64,000 nucleotides of DNA from Pengzhenrongella sicca (lineage in GTDB: Bacteria > Actinomycetota > Actinomycetes > Actinomycetales > Cellulomonadaceae). Under the pieces are notes generated by a model. The model made no database searches. It saw nothing but the letters and a program-made list of their open reading frames with translations, and was not told the origin of the DNA. Position 1 is the stretch's first letter, and each line of letters starts with the position of its first letter. Location of the stretch: the NCBI RefSeq assembly GCF_017569225.1, contig NZ_CP071868.1, positions 4,216,001 to 4,280,000 of the forward strand, read 5' to 3'. Shown here piece by piece: positions 50,715 through 62,734 of the stretch. Position numbers and translations under genes: made by a program.

Positions 50715-53700
50715 ATGCGCGCCCCGAGCTCCCCCGGTCCTGCCTCCCGCCCGCGGCTCGCTGCGGTCGGGAGGCGGCTCGTCGCCCTCCTCCTGGTGTC
50801 GGTCGTCGCACTGACGACGTTCGCCCTGGGGGCGCTGCCCGCCTCCGCTGCGTCCGCGCCGTCGACCCCGAGCGGGACGAAGGCCACGTTCTACGGCCGC
50901 GTGGGCACCGCGCTCGCGTGGTCCAAGGTCTCCTCGAGCGGTCTGACCGGGTACGACGTCTACCGGCTGGCGACGTCTGCGGAGAAGCCGAGCGCCGCGA
51001 ACCGCATCGCGCAGCTACCTAGCACCGCCTTGAGCTACACCGACACGTCCACGGCGGCCGCCGCCGCGGGGACCAAGGTGTACTACGCGATCGACGCAGC
51101 CGTCGGCACCCTGCTGTCGAAGCCCTCTGGCGTCCTGACGGTCACCACGACCGACAAGGCCGCGCCGGCGACGCCGAGCAGCCTCGCGGGCAAGGCGTCC
51201 AGCGCGGGCGTCGTCCTCACGTGGAAGGCCCAGACCGAGCCCGACCTCGCGGGCTGGAGGGTCGTCTCCGGACCGTCGTCGTCCGGGCCTTGGAGTGCCG
51301 GGACCGCCGTCACCGTGAGCAGCACGCCCTCATGGACGGACACCGCCGCCTCCGCCGGCGCCAAGACCTACTACCGGGTCACCGCCTTGGACCACGCCGG
51401 CAACAGCTCCTCCTACGCCTCGACCTCCGCCACCCGTCCGGCCGACGGGACCGTCCCTACCCCGGCTGGGGTGAAGGTCGTCGCCGCAGCCGGCAACGCC
51501 GGCGCCGTCGTCTCCTGGACCGCCAACCCGTCCGGCGTCACCAAGGGTTACGCAGTCGAGCGCGCCGCCGCGCAGGCTGGCCCGTACGCCGTCGTCACCC
51601 CCGCCACCGTCACGACCACCTCGTGGACCGACGGCACCGCCCCCGCCGGCGCCACCTCCTGGTATCGCGTGCGCGCCGTCGACGGCGGCGGTGCCACCTC
51701 GCAGCCGAGCGCCGTCGTGTCCCTCGCGCTGCCCGCCGACACCACGCCGCCGAACGCCCCCACGTCGCCGGTCGTCAAGGTCGCGACCGGCGGCCTCCAG
51801 GTCACCTGGACCGCCCCGTCGGCCGCCGACCTCGCCGGCTTCCGCGTGCTCAAGCGCATCGAGGCCGCCGACGGCACCCGCACCTACCAGCCGTTCCTCG
51901 ACCTCGGCGCGACCGTGAAGACCTTCACGGACGCCGCGGCCACGGAGGGCACCGTCACCTACTACCGGGTGTACGCGATCGACCGGGCGGGCAACAGCTC
52001 GACGTACCTGTCCGTCACCGGCACCAACCCCATGGTCAAGCCGGCCACGCCGACGGGCCTGAAGGCCGCCACCGGCGCCGCCGTCCAGGGCATCCGCCTC
52101 ACATGGAGCGCCAACAAGGAGGCGGACCTGGCCGGCTACGTGGTGTGGCGGGCGACGACGAGCAGCGGCGCCTACAGCCGCCTCGCCACGGTGACCGCCG
52201 CCGCGGCGGGTACCGTCCCGACCTTCGCCGACGTGAGCGCCCCGCAGGGCTCCGCCCGGTACTACAAGATCACCGCGGTCGACCTCGTCGGGAACGTCTC
52301 GTCCCTGACTGGCGCCGTGAGCGGGACCTCGCAGACCCCCGCCCAGCCGCTGCCCATCGCCTACAAGATGCTCTTCGTCTCCGCCGACGGCGCCGGTGGC
52401 GCGTTCGCCACGATCGCCGCCGCGCTCGCCACGATCCCGGCAACGAACCTCGAGCCGACGCTCGTGAGCATCGCGCCCGGCACGTACCGCGAGCAGCTGA
52501 CCGTCACGCAGCCGCACGTCACCCTGGCCGGGACGACGGGCAACCCCGCAGACGTCGTCATCAGCTCGGCCGTGGCCTCGGGCACCACGGTGCCCGGCGC
52601 CGGCACGGACCCGGACACCGGGCTGCCCGAGACCTACGGCACCGCGGGCAGCGCCAGCGTCACCGTGACGGACACCGCGACGGACGTGACGTTCCGCGAC
52701 CTCACGATCGAGAACGCGTTCGACGAGGCCGGGCACCCCGAGATCACCTCGAGGCAGGCCGTCGCGCTAGCCGTCCTCGGGGACCGCTTCCTCGGCCAGC
52801 ACGTCCGCCTGCTCGGCAACCAAGACACCCTCCTGGCCGACACCCCCCGGGCCACCGCCCGCGTGCGCCAGTACTACGTCGACTCGTACATCGAGGGTGA
52901 CGTGGACTACGTGTTTGGCGGCGCCACCGCGGTGTTCGAGCGCACCACCTTCCGCTCCCTGACCCGCGGCTCGAAGACGAACAACGGGTACGTCACCGCG
53001 GCGAGCACAAACACCGGCAGCAAGTACGGCTTCCTCATCACCGGCAGCCGGATCGTCTCCGACGCCCCGGCCGGCACCGTCAGCCTGGGCCGCCCCTGGC
53101 ACCCTGACGGCGACGCGTCCGCCGTCGCGTCGGTGGTCGTGCGGGACACGATCCTGAGCGCGGCGGTCAAAGCCGCCCCGTGGACGGACATGACGACCGC
53201 GGGCACGCTGTTCTCCTGGAAGGACGCCCGGTTCTCCGAGTACCACAACACCGGAGCCGGAGCCCTCGTCGGCGCACCCACGGCGGACCGCCCGCAGCTC
53301 ACCGACTCCGCCGCGGCCAACGCCACGGTCGCCAAGTACCTCGCCGGCTCGGACGGCTGGGCCCCCGTGGTCACGACCGTCGACACGGTCCCTACCGCCC
53401 CCACCGGCCTGACGACGACGGGCGGGTTCGAGCAGGTCACGCTGACCTGGGCCGAGTCCGGCGAGACGGACCTGGCCGGGTACCGCGTCTACCGAGCTGT
53501 CGGCACCGAGGTCACGCCCTCGGCGACCACCCTGGTCAGCGGGGCGGAGCCGGTGCTGAACCCGTCCTTCACGGACACGGGCGTCGCCGACGGCGTCACG
53601 TACGCCTACGTGGTGACCGCCGTGGACTTCGCCGGCCACGAGTCGGCCGCTTCCACGGTCGTCACCGGCGCCCCCGACGTCACGCAGGCCGACGTCGTCG

Positions 53701-56700
53701 TGGCCGCGGACGGCAGCGGCGACGCCACGACCCTGACGGCGGCGCTCGCCTCGATCCCGGCCGGCCGCATCGGCCGCGTCGTGATCCTGGTCCAGCCCGG
53801 CACCTACCGCGAGTACCCGGTGATCAGCCGGTCCGACGTCGTCGTCGTCGGCGCGACGGGCGACGCCCGGGACGTCGTGTTCACCGGCGACCACGCCGCG
53901 GGCACGCCCACGGGCGCGACGAACGCCGACGGCACCCCGGCGACGTACGGCACGTCGGGCAGCGCGACCGTCCTCGTCTCCGGCGACCGCGTCGAGGTCC
54001 GGGACGTCACCGTCGAGAACGCGTACCGCGAGGGCACCTACGCCAACGGCCAAGCCGTGGCGCTGCGCTCGACCGGTGACCGCCTCGTGTTCAGCGGTGT
54101 CCGGCTGCTCGGCAACCAGGACACCCTCTACGCCAACTCACCCAACGTGAGCACGCCGTCGCGCCAGTACTTCGTGGACTGCTACATCGAGGGCGACGTC
54201 GACTTCCTGTTCGGGCGCGCCACCGCCGTCTTCGACCGTTGCACGCTCAACGCGCTCGACCACGGCACGACCCCCAACGGCGCGCTCACCGCCGCGAGCA
54301 CCCAGAAGACCCAGGCGTACGGCTTCCTGATCACGAACAGCCGGGTCGTCGGGTCCGCGCCGGACGGCTCGCAGAACCTCGGCCGCCCCTGGCAGCCAGG
54401 CATCAAGCAGGACGACGACACGTCGGTGGCGGACACGAACGCCCTCGGTCAGGTCCTGGTCCGCAACTCCTGGCTCGGCCCGGTGGTGAGCACCACCTCC
54501 ACCTGGACGAACATGACCAACAGCGGCGTGGTGACCGACTGGCACACCGCGCGGTTCGCGGAGTACGGCAACTCCGGCCCGGGCTCCGCCTTGGGCGGGG
54601 AGCGCCCGCAGCTGTCCGACGCGGAGGCAGCCACCCACACCGCGCAGACGTACCTGGCCGGCACGGACGGCTGGGACCCGACGACTCCGGCCCCCGCCGA
54701 CGTCGCCCCGGCGACGCCGACCGGGGTGACCGCGGCCGGCGACGACGCGAAGGCGACGCTGGCCTGGGCCGAGTCCGTCGAGCCCGACGTCACCGGGTAC
54801 CGCGTCTACCGTGCCGAGGGCACCTCGGTCCCCGTCGACGAGGCGCACCTGGTCGCGAGCCCAGCCAAGGCGCTCGTCGTGGACACCGCCGTGACCAACG
54901 GGACCACCTACGCCTACGCCGTCGTCGCGGTGGACGCCGCCGGGCACGCCTCGGCGCCGACCGGCCCCGTCACCGTGACGCCCGCACCGGCACCCCTGGT
55001 CGCGGATGTCGTCGTGGCCGCGGACGGGTCCGGCGACGCCACGACTCTCGCCGCCGGTCTGGCGAAGGCCCCCACCGGCACCGCGCTCGACCCCGCGGTC
55101 GTCGTGGTCAAGGCGGGCACGTACCGCGAGGTCGTCCAGGTGGCCAAGCCGTGGACGACAATCGTCGGGGCAACCGGCGACGCCGCAGACGTGGTCCTCA
55201 CCTTCGACAACGCCAACGGCACGACGAAGAGCGCAGCCACCTGCCCGGCGGTCTCCACCGCCACCTGCGGCACCGGCGGCAGCGCGAGCGTGTGGGTCAG
55301 CGCGTCCAACGTGAGCGTCCGCGACCTCACGATCAGCAACACGTTCGACCCGGTCACCAACCCGGCCCTCTCGCCGCAGGCGGTCGCGCTGCGGGCCACC
55401 GGTGACCGCCAGGTCTACGAGAACGTGCGGGTGCTGGGCCAGCAGGACACCCTGCTGGCCGACGGCGCCGGCGCGGTCGGCCCGCCGTACGTGCGCCAGT
55501 ACTTCGTGCACAGCTACATCGAGGGGACGGTCGACTTCATCTTCGGTCGCGCCACCGCGGTGTTCGACCGCTCGACGATCGCCGCGGCGGCCCGCAGCGG
55601 CGGGACGGTCTTCGCGCCGAGCACCGCCGCCCAGAACCCGAACGGGTACCTCGTCGTCGACAGCCGCCTGGTCAGCGCCAACGACCCGGGCCGCTTCGCG
55701 CTGGGCCGGCCATGGCGCGGCTGGTCCGACGCCACGCAGGTGGACGACTCACGCGGCAAGACCGTCATCGCGCACTCCTGGATCGGCGACGGCTTCACCG
55801 TCGACCAGCCGTGGATCGACTTCACAGGCGGGCTGTCCTGGACCGCCGGGCGGTTCTTCGAGTACGCCAACACCGGCCCGGGCGCCACGGTCAACGCCAA
55901 CCGCCCGCAGCTGACCGACGCGCAGGGCGCCCAGACGACGGCGCAGGCCTGGCTGGCCGGCACCGACGGCTGGAACCCGGTCCGCGCGGCCGACCCGGAC
56001 GCCGCACCGGCTGCTCCGGTCCGCGTGACGGGCGGCGCCGGCGACGGCACCGCCTCGCTGACGTGGGCGGAGGCCGTCGAGGCGGACGTCGTCGGCTACC
56101 AGGTCTACCGGGCCGCAGGGCCGGCCGGGACCACCGTGCCACTCGACACCGCGCACCGCGTGACGGCGTCGCCGCTGACGAAGCAGGGCTTCGCGCAGGC
56201 GGGGCTCACCAACGCCACCGCGTACACGTTCGTCGTGACGGCGGTCGACGCCCCGGGGCACGAGTCCGCCGCCTCCGCGGCCGTTACGCTGACGCCGGCC
56301 GTCCACATCGACCTCACGGTCGCCGCCGACGGGTCCGGGGATTTCACGACCCTGCAGGCGGCCGTGGACTCCGTCACCACCGGCGCGGCGACGACCACGG
56401 TCATCGCCGTCGACGCCGGCACCTACGCCGGTGCGACCGTGGTACCGGCGGGCAAGAACATCGCCGTCCTCGGCGCCACCGGGGACCCGGCCGACGTCGT
56501 CCTCACCAACGGCACGGCGACCGCTACCCTCGCGGTGGCGGCCACCGGCTTCACCGCCTCCGGCCTCACCCTGGAGAACACGACCGCCTCGGGTGCCGCG
56601 CCCGCCCTGTCCATGACCGGGGACAAGGTCGTGGTCCGCAACGCGGTCCTGCGGGCCCGCAACCGCACGGTCTTCGCCGACACCCCCAGCTACACCATCA

Positions 56701-59700
56701 GCGCCCGCCAGGTGCTCGACCACGTGCAGCTGTCCGGCAACGCCGACCTGGTGCTGGGCCGGGCGACACTCGTCGTGAACGCCAGCACCGTCACGGTCGG
56801 CGCGGCCAACGGCGCCGCCTTCACCCCGAGCACCGCCGGCACGTTCAAGGGCTTCCTCGTGGTGGACAGCACCGTCACCACGGCGGCCGGCGTCACCGGT
56901 GCCTACCTGGGCCGCCCGTACCGCGCCTGGGCCGACCTTCACCCCGCGGTCCGTCGGCCAGGTCGTGGTCCGGGAGACCGAGCTCGGCGCCGGCCTACGC
57001 ACCGCGACCCCGTGGGGCACCGGCCCGGCGGGCGAACCCTGGACCCTCGGCCGAATGGCCGAGTTCGCGAACACCGGCGCCGGGGCGACCGTGAACGACG
57101 CCCGGCCGCAGCTCACGCCCGCCGAGTCGGTCACCACGACCGTGACGGACTGGCTGGGCGAGGGCAGCTGGTACCCGGCCGTCGCGGCCCGGCCCACCCC
57201 GGCCGATGTCACCGCCCCGGCGGTGCCCACCGGGCTCGTGGCCGCCGGCCTCGATGCCAGCCTCACCCTCGGCTGGGACGAGGGCACGGAGCCGGACCTG
57301 GCCGGCTACCGCGTGTACCGCTCGGCCACGGCGCCCGTCGCCGTCGGACCGACGACGAAGGTCGGCGCCACGGTGCGCCCGACCTTCATCGACACCGGCC
57401 TGACCGCTGGGACGGCCTACTCGTACGCCGTCGTCGCGGTCGACGCGGCGGGCAACGTCTCGGCGCCTGCCACCGTGACCGCCACCCCGGCGGACCAGGT
57501 GGCCCCGGCGGCGCCCACCGGCGTCACCGGGACGGGCGCCGACAGCCGAGCCGTCCTGACCTGGGCCGCGAGCCCCGAGACCGACCTGGCCGGGTACCGC
57601 GTGTACTCCGCCGGCGAGGCCACGCCGCTGACCGCCGCGCTGCTCACGGCGCCGGAGTACAGCCGGCTCGGTCTCACCAACGGGGTGCCCGCCGGCTTCG
57701 AGGTCACCGCGGTCGACGTGTTCGGCAACGAGTCCGCGCGCTCCGCGGCCGTGACGGTGACGCCTGTCGCCGGCGACAACGAGGCCCCGGCCGCGCCCAA
57801 CGCGGCGCGTGCCGTGCTGGGCAAGGGCTCGGTGACGGTCACCTGGGCCGCGGTCCCGGACGTCGACGTCGTCGGGTACGACGTCTGGCGCTCCACCGCG
57901 GGCGGCGACTTCACCAAGGTCACCACGACCCGCGTGACGGGCACCTCGTGGACCGACACCACGACGGCGGTCGGCACCGCCTACCGCTGGGTGGTCACCG
58001 CAGTGGATGCCACGGGCAACGTGTCCGACAGCTCGGCCGCGACCGGCGCCACGCCGGTGGCCGTCGACGTCGTGGTCGCCGCGGACGGCAGCGGGGACTT
58101 CACGACCGTGCAGGCCGCGATCGACTCCCTGCAGAACAACACCTCTTTCCCGGCCCCCGGGAAGACCATCCTGGTCAAGCCCGGCACCTACGTCGGCACC
58201 GTCAGCGCGTCTCTGGGCGCGGACGGGGTCACGAGGGGCAACCGGTACGGCGTCAACATCGTGGGCGCCACGAGCAACCCGGCCGACGTGGTCCTCACCG
58301 CGTCCGGTACCGCGGCGGGCGGCACCGTGACCATCAGCGGCGACCGCTGGTCGCTGCGCAACCTCACGGTCGCCAACACCAACGCGGCGGGCTCCGGCAC
58401 CTACCAGATCGCGCTGGACGTCAAGAGCGGGGACAAGCACGTCTTCACGAACGTCCGCTTCCTGGGCGACTACCGCACGCTGAACCTCAGCACGGCGAAC
58501 ACCACGACCTACAGCCGCAGCTACTTCCGCGACGTCTACGTCGAGGGCGGCTCGGACATGGTGTTCGGCCGGGCGGTGGCCGTGTTCGACCGCAGCACGT
58601 TCCACGTGCTCAACCGGGGCGGCGCCGCCGTCTTCGGATCGACCATTGCCGCGGGCAGCGCGTTCGGGTTCCTGCTGACGGACTCGACCGTCCTGACCGA
58701 CGGCGCCGCGAGCACCGTCTTTCTGTCCCGGCCGTACAACGTAACCACCTCCCAGGTGGTCGTGCGGTCCACGGAGCTGGGCGCCGGCGTCACCGTCGCG
58801 CAGCCATGGAAGGACTGGAGCACCACGCTGACCTGGAACCAGGCGCGGATCTCCGAGTACCGGAACACCGGCGCGGGGGCGGCGATCCCCACGCCGGCCA
58901 CGCGCCCCCAGCTGTCCGACGCCGACGCCTACCGGTACACCAAGTGGACGTACCTGGCCGGGGCCGACGGCTGGAACCCGACGGGCGAGTCCGCCCCGGC
59001 GGTCCCGACCGACACGGCGGCGCCGACGGCTCCCGCGGCGCTCACGATCGCGGCGGGCGCCGGCGAGGCGGCCCTGGACTGGACCGACAGTGCGGACGCC
59101 GACCTGGCGGGCTACGCGGTATACCGCGCGGTCTCGGCGGCCGGACCCTGGGCGCGGCTCACGTCCGCCGTGCTCACGTCCTCGGCGTTCACCGACACCA
59201 CCATGACGATCGGGTCCGAGGTCCAGTACCGGGTCGTCGCGGTCGACACGGCCGGCAACGAGTCCGCGCCGGCCACCGCGGCCGCCACGGTCACCACGCC
59301 GCCGTCAACAACCCGGCCGCTCACGGTCTTCGTCGCGGGCGACTCCACGGCGGCCACGTACGACACGAGCGACGCCCCGCGGGCGGGCTGGGGGCAGGGC
59401 CTGGCCCCGTTCCTCACGGCGAACGCCCGGCTCGTGAACTACGCGCAGTCCGGCGCCAGCACCAAGAGCTACATCGACGCCGGCCTGCTCGACCGGATCC
59501 TGGCCGAGATCAAGCCGGGCGACGTCCTGCTCGTCTCGTTCGGGCACAACGACGAGAAGACCGACGACCCGAACCGCGGGACGCTCGCTTGGTCGACGTT
59601 CAGCCAGAACCTGCAGAAGTTCGTCGACGGGGCGCGGGCCAAGGGCGCAACCCCGGTGCTGGTCACGCCGGTGGAGCGGCGGCAGTTCAGTGGCGGGCAC

Positions 59701-60057
59701 GCCGTGGCCACGCACGGCGACTACCCGGCGGCCATGCGGGCGCTGGCGACGGCTCAGGGCGTCCCGCTGATCGACCTCCAGGCGCTGAGCCTGGCCCGGT
59801 TCGACGCGCTCGGGGCCACCGGGACGGTGGACTGTTTCCTCCAGCTCTCGGCCGGCCAGTACCCGAACTACCCGTCGGGGGTCACCGACAACACCCACTT
59901 CCAAGCCCGGGGCGCCCTCGAGCTCGGTCGGATGGTGCTGACGGCGGTGCAGCAGCAGGGAATCCTGCCGACGGGTGGGGATTACGTGCAGCATCTCTCG
60001 GACACGGGGCTGGACCCGGTGACGGCCCTGGTCTGGCCGGCCAAGCGCCCGGTCTGA
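50715..60057 (+). CDS. Giant secreted pectinase: five pectin methylesterase modules, twelve FnIII modules, C-terminal CE12 acetylesterase (one frameshift)
   Basis: About 3,113 residues if one extra base near 56938 is discounted. Signal peptide: residues 1-44 (MRAPSSPGPASRPRLAAVGR, hydrophobic core, ASA). Order: FnIII x5 (to 52345); PME1 (52357-53365); FnIII; PME2 (53689-54690); FnIII; PME3 (55003-55985); FnIII; PME4 (56308-57180); FnIII x3; PME5 (58063-58985); FnIII; CE12. PME1-3 keep the catalytic set (GNQDTL or GQQDTL, VDYVFG/VDFLFG/VDFIFG, GRPW). PME4 (RNRTVF) and PME5 (GDYRTL) have lost the Gln-Asp pair. The enzyme should de-methylate and de-acetylate pectin outside the cell. No sortase motif or cell-wall anchor is seen. 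The chosen ATG follows TGGAGA; GTG at 50676 is less likely. Confidence 0.9.
56935..56940 (+). other. Single-base frameshift within pectin methylesterase module 4
   Basis: Up to YLGRPYRAWAD the protein is read in the frame of the start codon. From the next codons on, the sensible continuation (SVGQVVVRETELGAG) is one base out of step. Dropping one T of the GACCTTCACC run gives ADLTPRSVGQVVV and restores the fold, which other modules confirm. Unshifted translation runs on without a stop for about 1,050 meaningless residues because of the high GC content. Confidence 0.85.
59320..60045 (+). other. CE12-type rhamnogalacturonan acetylesterase module (C-terminal part of the giant pectinase)
   Basis: SGNH/GDSL hydrolase of about 240 residues: block I VFVAGDSTAATYD with the nucleophile Ser, GWGQGL, block III LLVSFGHNDEKTDDPN, and block V SGVTDNTHFQARGA with catalytic Asp and His. 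This matches rhamnogalacturonan acetylesterases, which remove acetyl groups from the rhamnogalacturonan backbone. It is fused behind the last FnIII module and ends the protein. Confidence 0.88.
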
Positions 60058-60174
60058 CCGACGCCGCTGCCGGTCACCCCGGGACGGGGAGGTGAACGAC
60101 GACCGACCTGATCAGTGCGCTGGGCAAGGACGTAATCCCGCCGCAGCCCACCCGGTGCCTGTGGGCGCGGAATC

Positions 60175-60190
60175 CGGCCCGACCGGGCCG
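60175..60190. terminator. Short GC hairpin between the convergent pectinase and GH13 genes
   Basis: CGGCCC and GGGCCG arms with a GACC loop, 118 bases after the pectinase stop and 38 bases beyond the GH13 stop. No T-run on either strand; termination role tentative. Confidence 0.3.
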
Positions 60191-60227
60191 ACCGGCCCCG
60201 TAGCCCTGGCGATCCCCGTCGGCAGAC

Positions 60228-61703
60228 TCACCGACCGGGCTGACTGGCCAGCACGACGACCTGGCCGCCGTCGTCGTCGGTGCTGGTCACCGAGTACGAC
60301 GCGTCGGCGACGTCGAAGGAGAGTTCGGCGCGGTGGGCGCCCGCGGTCCACGTGAGCCAGGCCCGGGTGGCCTGCACGACCCACGAGAACGAGCCGTCGA
60401 AGGCGGGGTGCGCGGCGCGCAGCCGAAGCGCCTCGAGCTGGTCGCGCACCGCGGGCCGGTCGAGATCGCTGGTGACCTCGGCCGGCGTGTAGACGTGGCG
60501 GTTGACGTCCCGACCGACGCCCGTGCGCGCGAGCAGCTCCATGTCGTTGGCTCCCGCGAGCAGCCCCACGTAGTACACCTGCGGAACGCCCGGGACGAAG
60601 AGCTGGATCACGCGGGCGAGGACGTAGCGACGGTCGTCGCGGGCGAGCGCGTCGTAGAAGGTGCAGTTGACCTGGTAGAGATCCAGGTTCGATGCCGCCA
60701 CCCCGGTCGCCAGGCGAGAGGCGCCGCCGCTGTTGGCATGAATCGCCTCGACGAGGGCGTCGATCTGGCCGGGCGTGAGCAGGCCCGGCTCTCCCGGACG
60801 CAGGGCCGAGGGGCCGACGTCGACGATCCCGATGCCGTCGTGCGTGTCGAGAACGGTCATCGCGTTCGCCGGCCGGATCTGCAGCCAGTGATCCAGGGGC
60901 CCGAGGTCCTGCGCGGTCAGGGCGTGCAGCACGAGCGGCGGCAGCGCGAAGTCGTACACGTAGTCGACCGTGCGGGCGATGTCGATCTGCTGGGTGTGGT
61001 GGCCGTGGACCTCGACCAGCACCGTCGCGCCGCGCGCGTGCGCCCGCTGCACGATCCGCCGGGTGTACTCGTCGGTGGCGGGCGTCATGAAGCAGTTCGT
61101 GCCCGGCTCCTTCCCGGTGTACCCGACGGCGTCCAGCCGCAGCTGGGTGACCCCGCCGGCGACGAGCGCGTCCACCACCGAGTCCAGGTACTCCCAGGAC
61201 TCGGCCGTGCGCAGGTCGAGGTCGACCTGGTCCGCGGTGAACGTCGTCCAGACGAGGCGCACCTCGTCGCCGAGCGTCATCGCGGTGAACGGCAAACCCG
61301 GCCGGGGGCGGTAGATGCGGGCCAGGTCGGCCTCGGTCGCCCCGGCCGGGAAGATCGACGAGAGCGTGAGGAACATCGGCGACCACGGTGACGCCTCGCC
61401 ATGGGCGCGAACGTCGCGGAACTGCTCGGACTGCACCGAGATGTGGTTGACGATCACGTCGGCCACCACGGTCCGGCCCTGGGCGAGGGCGCGGACGTCG
61501 GCCCACGTGCCCAGCCGCGGGTCGACGGCGCAGTGGTCGCGGGGGTCGAACCCGGCGTCCACGCCGTCGAAGGGGAGAAAGAAGGGCAGTAGGTGCACCC
61601 CGCCGAACGCTCCGGCGAGCGGCCCGTCGAGCAGGGCGGTCACTCCGGCGACGCTTCCGGCGAGGCGGTCCGCGTAGGCGATCAGCTGGGGGCGGTTGTT
61701 CAC
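60228..61703 (-). CDS. Sucrose-phosphorylase-like enzyme, GH13 subfamily 18
   Basis: GH13_18 enzyme of 491 residues, the normal length for sucrose phosphorylase. Nucleophile Asp in QLRLDAVGYTGKEPG, acid/base Glu in TVLVEVHGHH, stabiliser Asp in VLDTHDGIGI; N-terminal QLIAYADRLAG and DVIVNHIS are typical. It phosphorolyses an alpha-glucoside to glucose 1-phosphate. The specific substrate (sucrose, sucrose phosphate, glucosylglycerate or glucosylglycerol) cannot be read from the sequence. GTG start with GGAGC upstream. It lies downstream of an esterase and two CUT1 permeases in one operon. Confidence 0.92.
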   Translation of the reverse strand: MNNRPQLIAYADRLAGSVAGVTALLDGPLAGAFGGVHLLPFFLPFDGVDAGFDPRDHCAVDPRLGTWADVRALAQGRTVVADVIVNHISVQSEQFRDVRAHGEASPWSPMFLTLSSIFPAGATEADLARIYRPRPGLPFTAMTLGDEVRLVWTTFTADQVDLDLRTAESWEYLDSVVDALVAGGVTQLRLDAVGYTGKEPGTNCFMTPATDEYTRRIVQRAHARGATVLVEVHGHHTQQIDIARTVDYVYDFALPPLVLHALTAQDLGPLDHWLQIRPANAMTVLDTHDGIGIVDVGPSALRPGEPGLLTPGQIDALVEAIHANSGGASRLATGVAASNLDLYQVNCTFYDALARDDRRYVLARVIQLFVPGVPQVYYVGLLAGANDMELLARTGVGRDVNRHVYTPAEVTSDLDRPAVRDQLEALRLRAAHPAFDGSFSWVVQATRAWLTWTAGAHRAELSFDVADASYSVTSTDDDGGQVVVLASQPGR

Positions 61704-61774
61704 GGGCGGGGCTCCGTCGGGGTGGGGTGCGGGTAAGGGGTCAGCGGGTGGCGAGGGTGTCGGCAGTGCGCGGA

Positions 61775-62734
61775 TCAGATGACGGTGCGGGACAGCAACC
61801 GTTGGAGCCAGTCGGCACGGGTGGATCGGGCCGCCAGGGACAGCAGGGCCGACGGCACGAGCCCGTCGAAACCGTGGCAGCCGCCCGGCCAGACGTGCAG
61901 CTCGGCGTCGGCCCCGTCGGCCCACAGCCGGGCCGCGTACTGCACGCACTCGTCGCGGAACGTCTCGGCCGAGCCGACGTCGAGGAACGCCGGCGGCAGG
62001 TCGCGCAGGGAGCCGGCGCGGGACGCAGACGCATACCCCGGCGTGTCCGGTCCTCCCGCCTGGCCGTCCAGGTAGGCGCCCCAGCCGGTCGCGTTGGCGT
62101 CCCGGTCCCACGACCCGAGCCCGGCCATCTGACGCCCGGAGGGGCTGTCGTTGCGATCGTCCAGCATCGGGCAGACGAGCAGCTGGCCGAGCAGGCGCGG
62201 GCCCCCGCGGTCGCGCGCGAGCAGGGCGAGGCACGCCGCGAGGCCGCCGCCCGCGCTCACCCCGGTCACGACGACCCGGCCCGGGTCGAGACCGAGCTCC
62301 GCCGCCTCCGCGACGAGCCACACGAGCGCCGCGTAGGCATCCTCGATGGCCGCCGGGTAGGGATCCTCCGGCGCGAGCCGGTACTCGACCGACGCGACGG
62401 CCCAGCCGGGAGCGACGTCCAGGGCGGCGTCGACGTCGTCGGTCACGGCGCCGACGACGAAGCCCCCGCCGTGCAGATGGAGCAGGACGGGGACCGGGCC
62501 GGTGACGTGCGCCGGCCGCAGGATCATGACCCGCACCCCGCCGGCCGGCCCCGGCGCCCGGTGCTCGCTCACCGTGCACCCCGCGTGCGCCGCGACCGGC
62601 CGGATGTCGGGCGGAGCGGCGCGATCCCGCAGCGCGGCGATCTCGTGCGGGTGGAGCGAGGTCACCACGAGCTCCGCCTGATCGACGAGGGCCGCGGCGA
62701 TCTCGGCGTCGAACGCAGGCACGCGAGCGCTCAT
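61775..62734 (-). CDS. Alpha/beta-hydrolase esterase of the hormone-sensitive-lipase (HSL) family
   Basis: HSL-type esterase of 319 residues: oxyanion motif LLHLHGGGFVVGA, YRLAPEDPYPAAIEDAYAAL, nucleophile Ser in VVTGVSAGGGLAACLAL, acid Asp around FLDVGSAETFRDE and catalytic His in WPGGCHGFDGL. No signal peptide. The ATG overlaps the permease stop by four bases, so it belongs to the sugar-transport operon. De-acylation of an imported esterified sugar is a reasonable guess. Confidence 0.9.
   Translation of the reverse strand: MSARVPAFDAEIAAALVDQAELVVTSLHPHEIAALRDRAAPPDIRPVAAHAGCTVSEHRAPGPAGGVRVMILRPAHVTGPVPVLLHLHGGGFVVGAVTDDVDAALDVAPGWAVASVEYRLAPEDPYPAAIEDAYAALVWLVAEAAELGLDPGRVVVTGVSAGGGLAACLALLARDRGGPRLLGQLLVCPMLDDRNDSPSGRQMAGLGSWDRDANATGWGAYLDGQAGGPDTPGYASASRAGSLRDLPPAFLDVGSAETFRDECVQYAARLWADGADAELHVWPGGCHGFDGLVPSALLSLAARSTRADWLQRLLSRTVI

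Noticed and set aside
50850-60045. Possible DNA repeat array
   Set aside because: The repetition is at protein level (FnIII and PME modules); DNA copies are diverged and no CRISPR-like fixed-length repeats or spacers are present.
56950-60095. Unshifted continuation of the pectinase frame
   Set aside because: It is Arg/Gly/Pro-rich nonsense opposite in frame to a clean PME-FnIII-CE12 sequence; used only as evidence for the frameshift.
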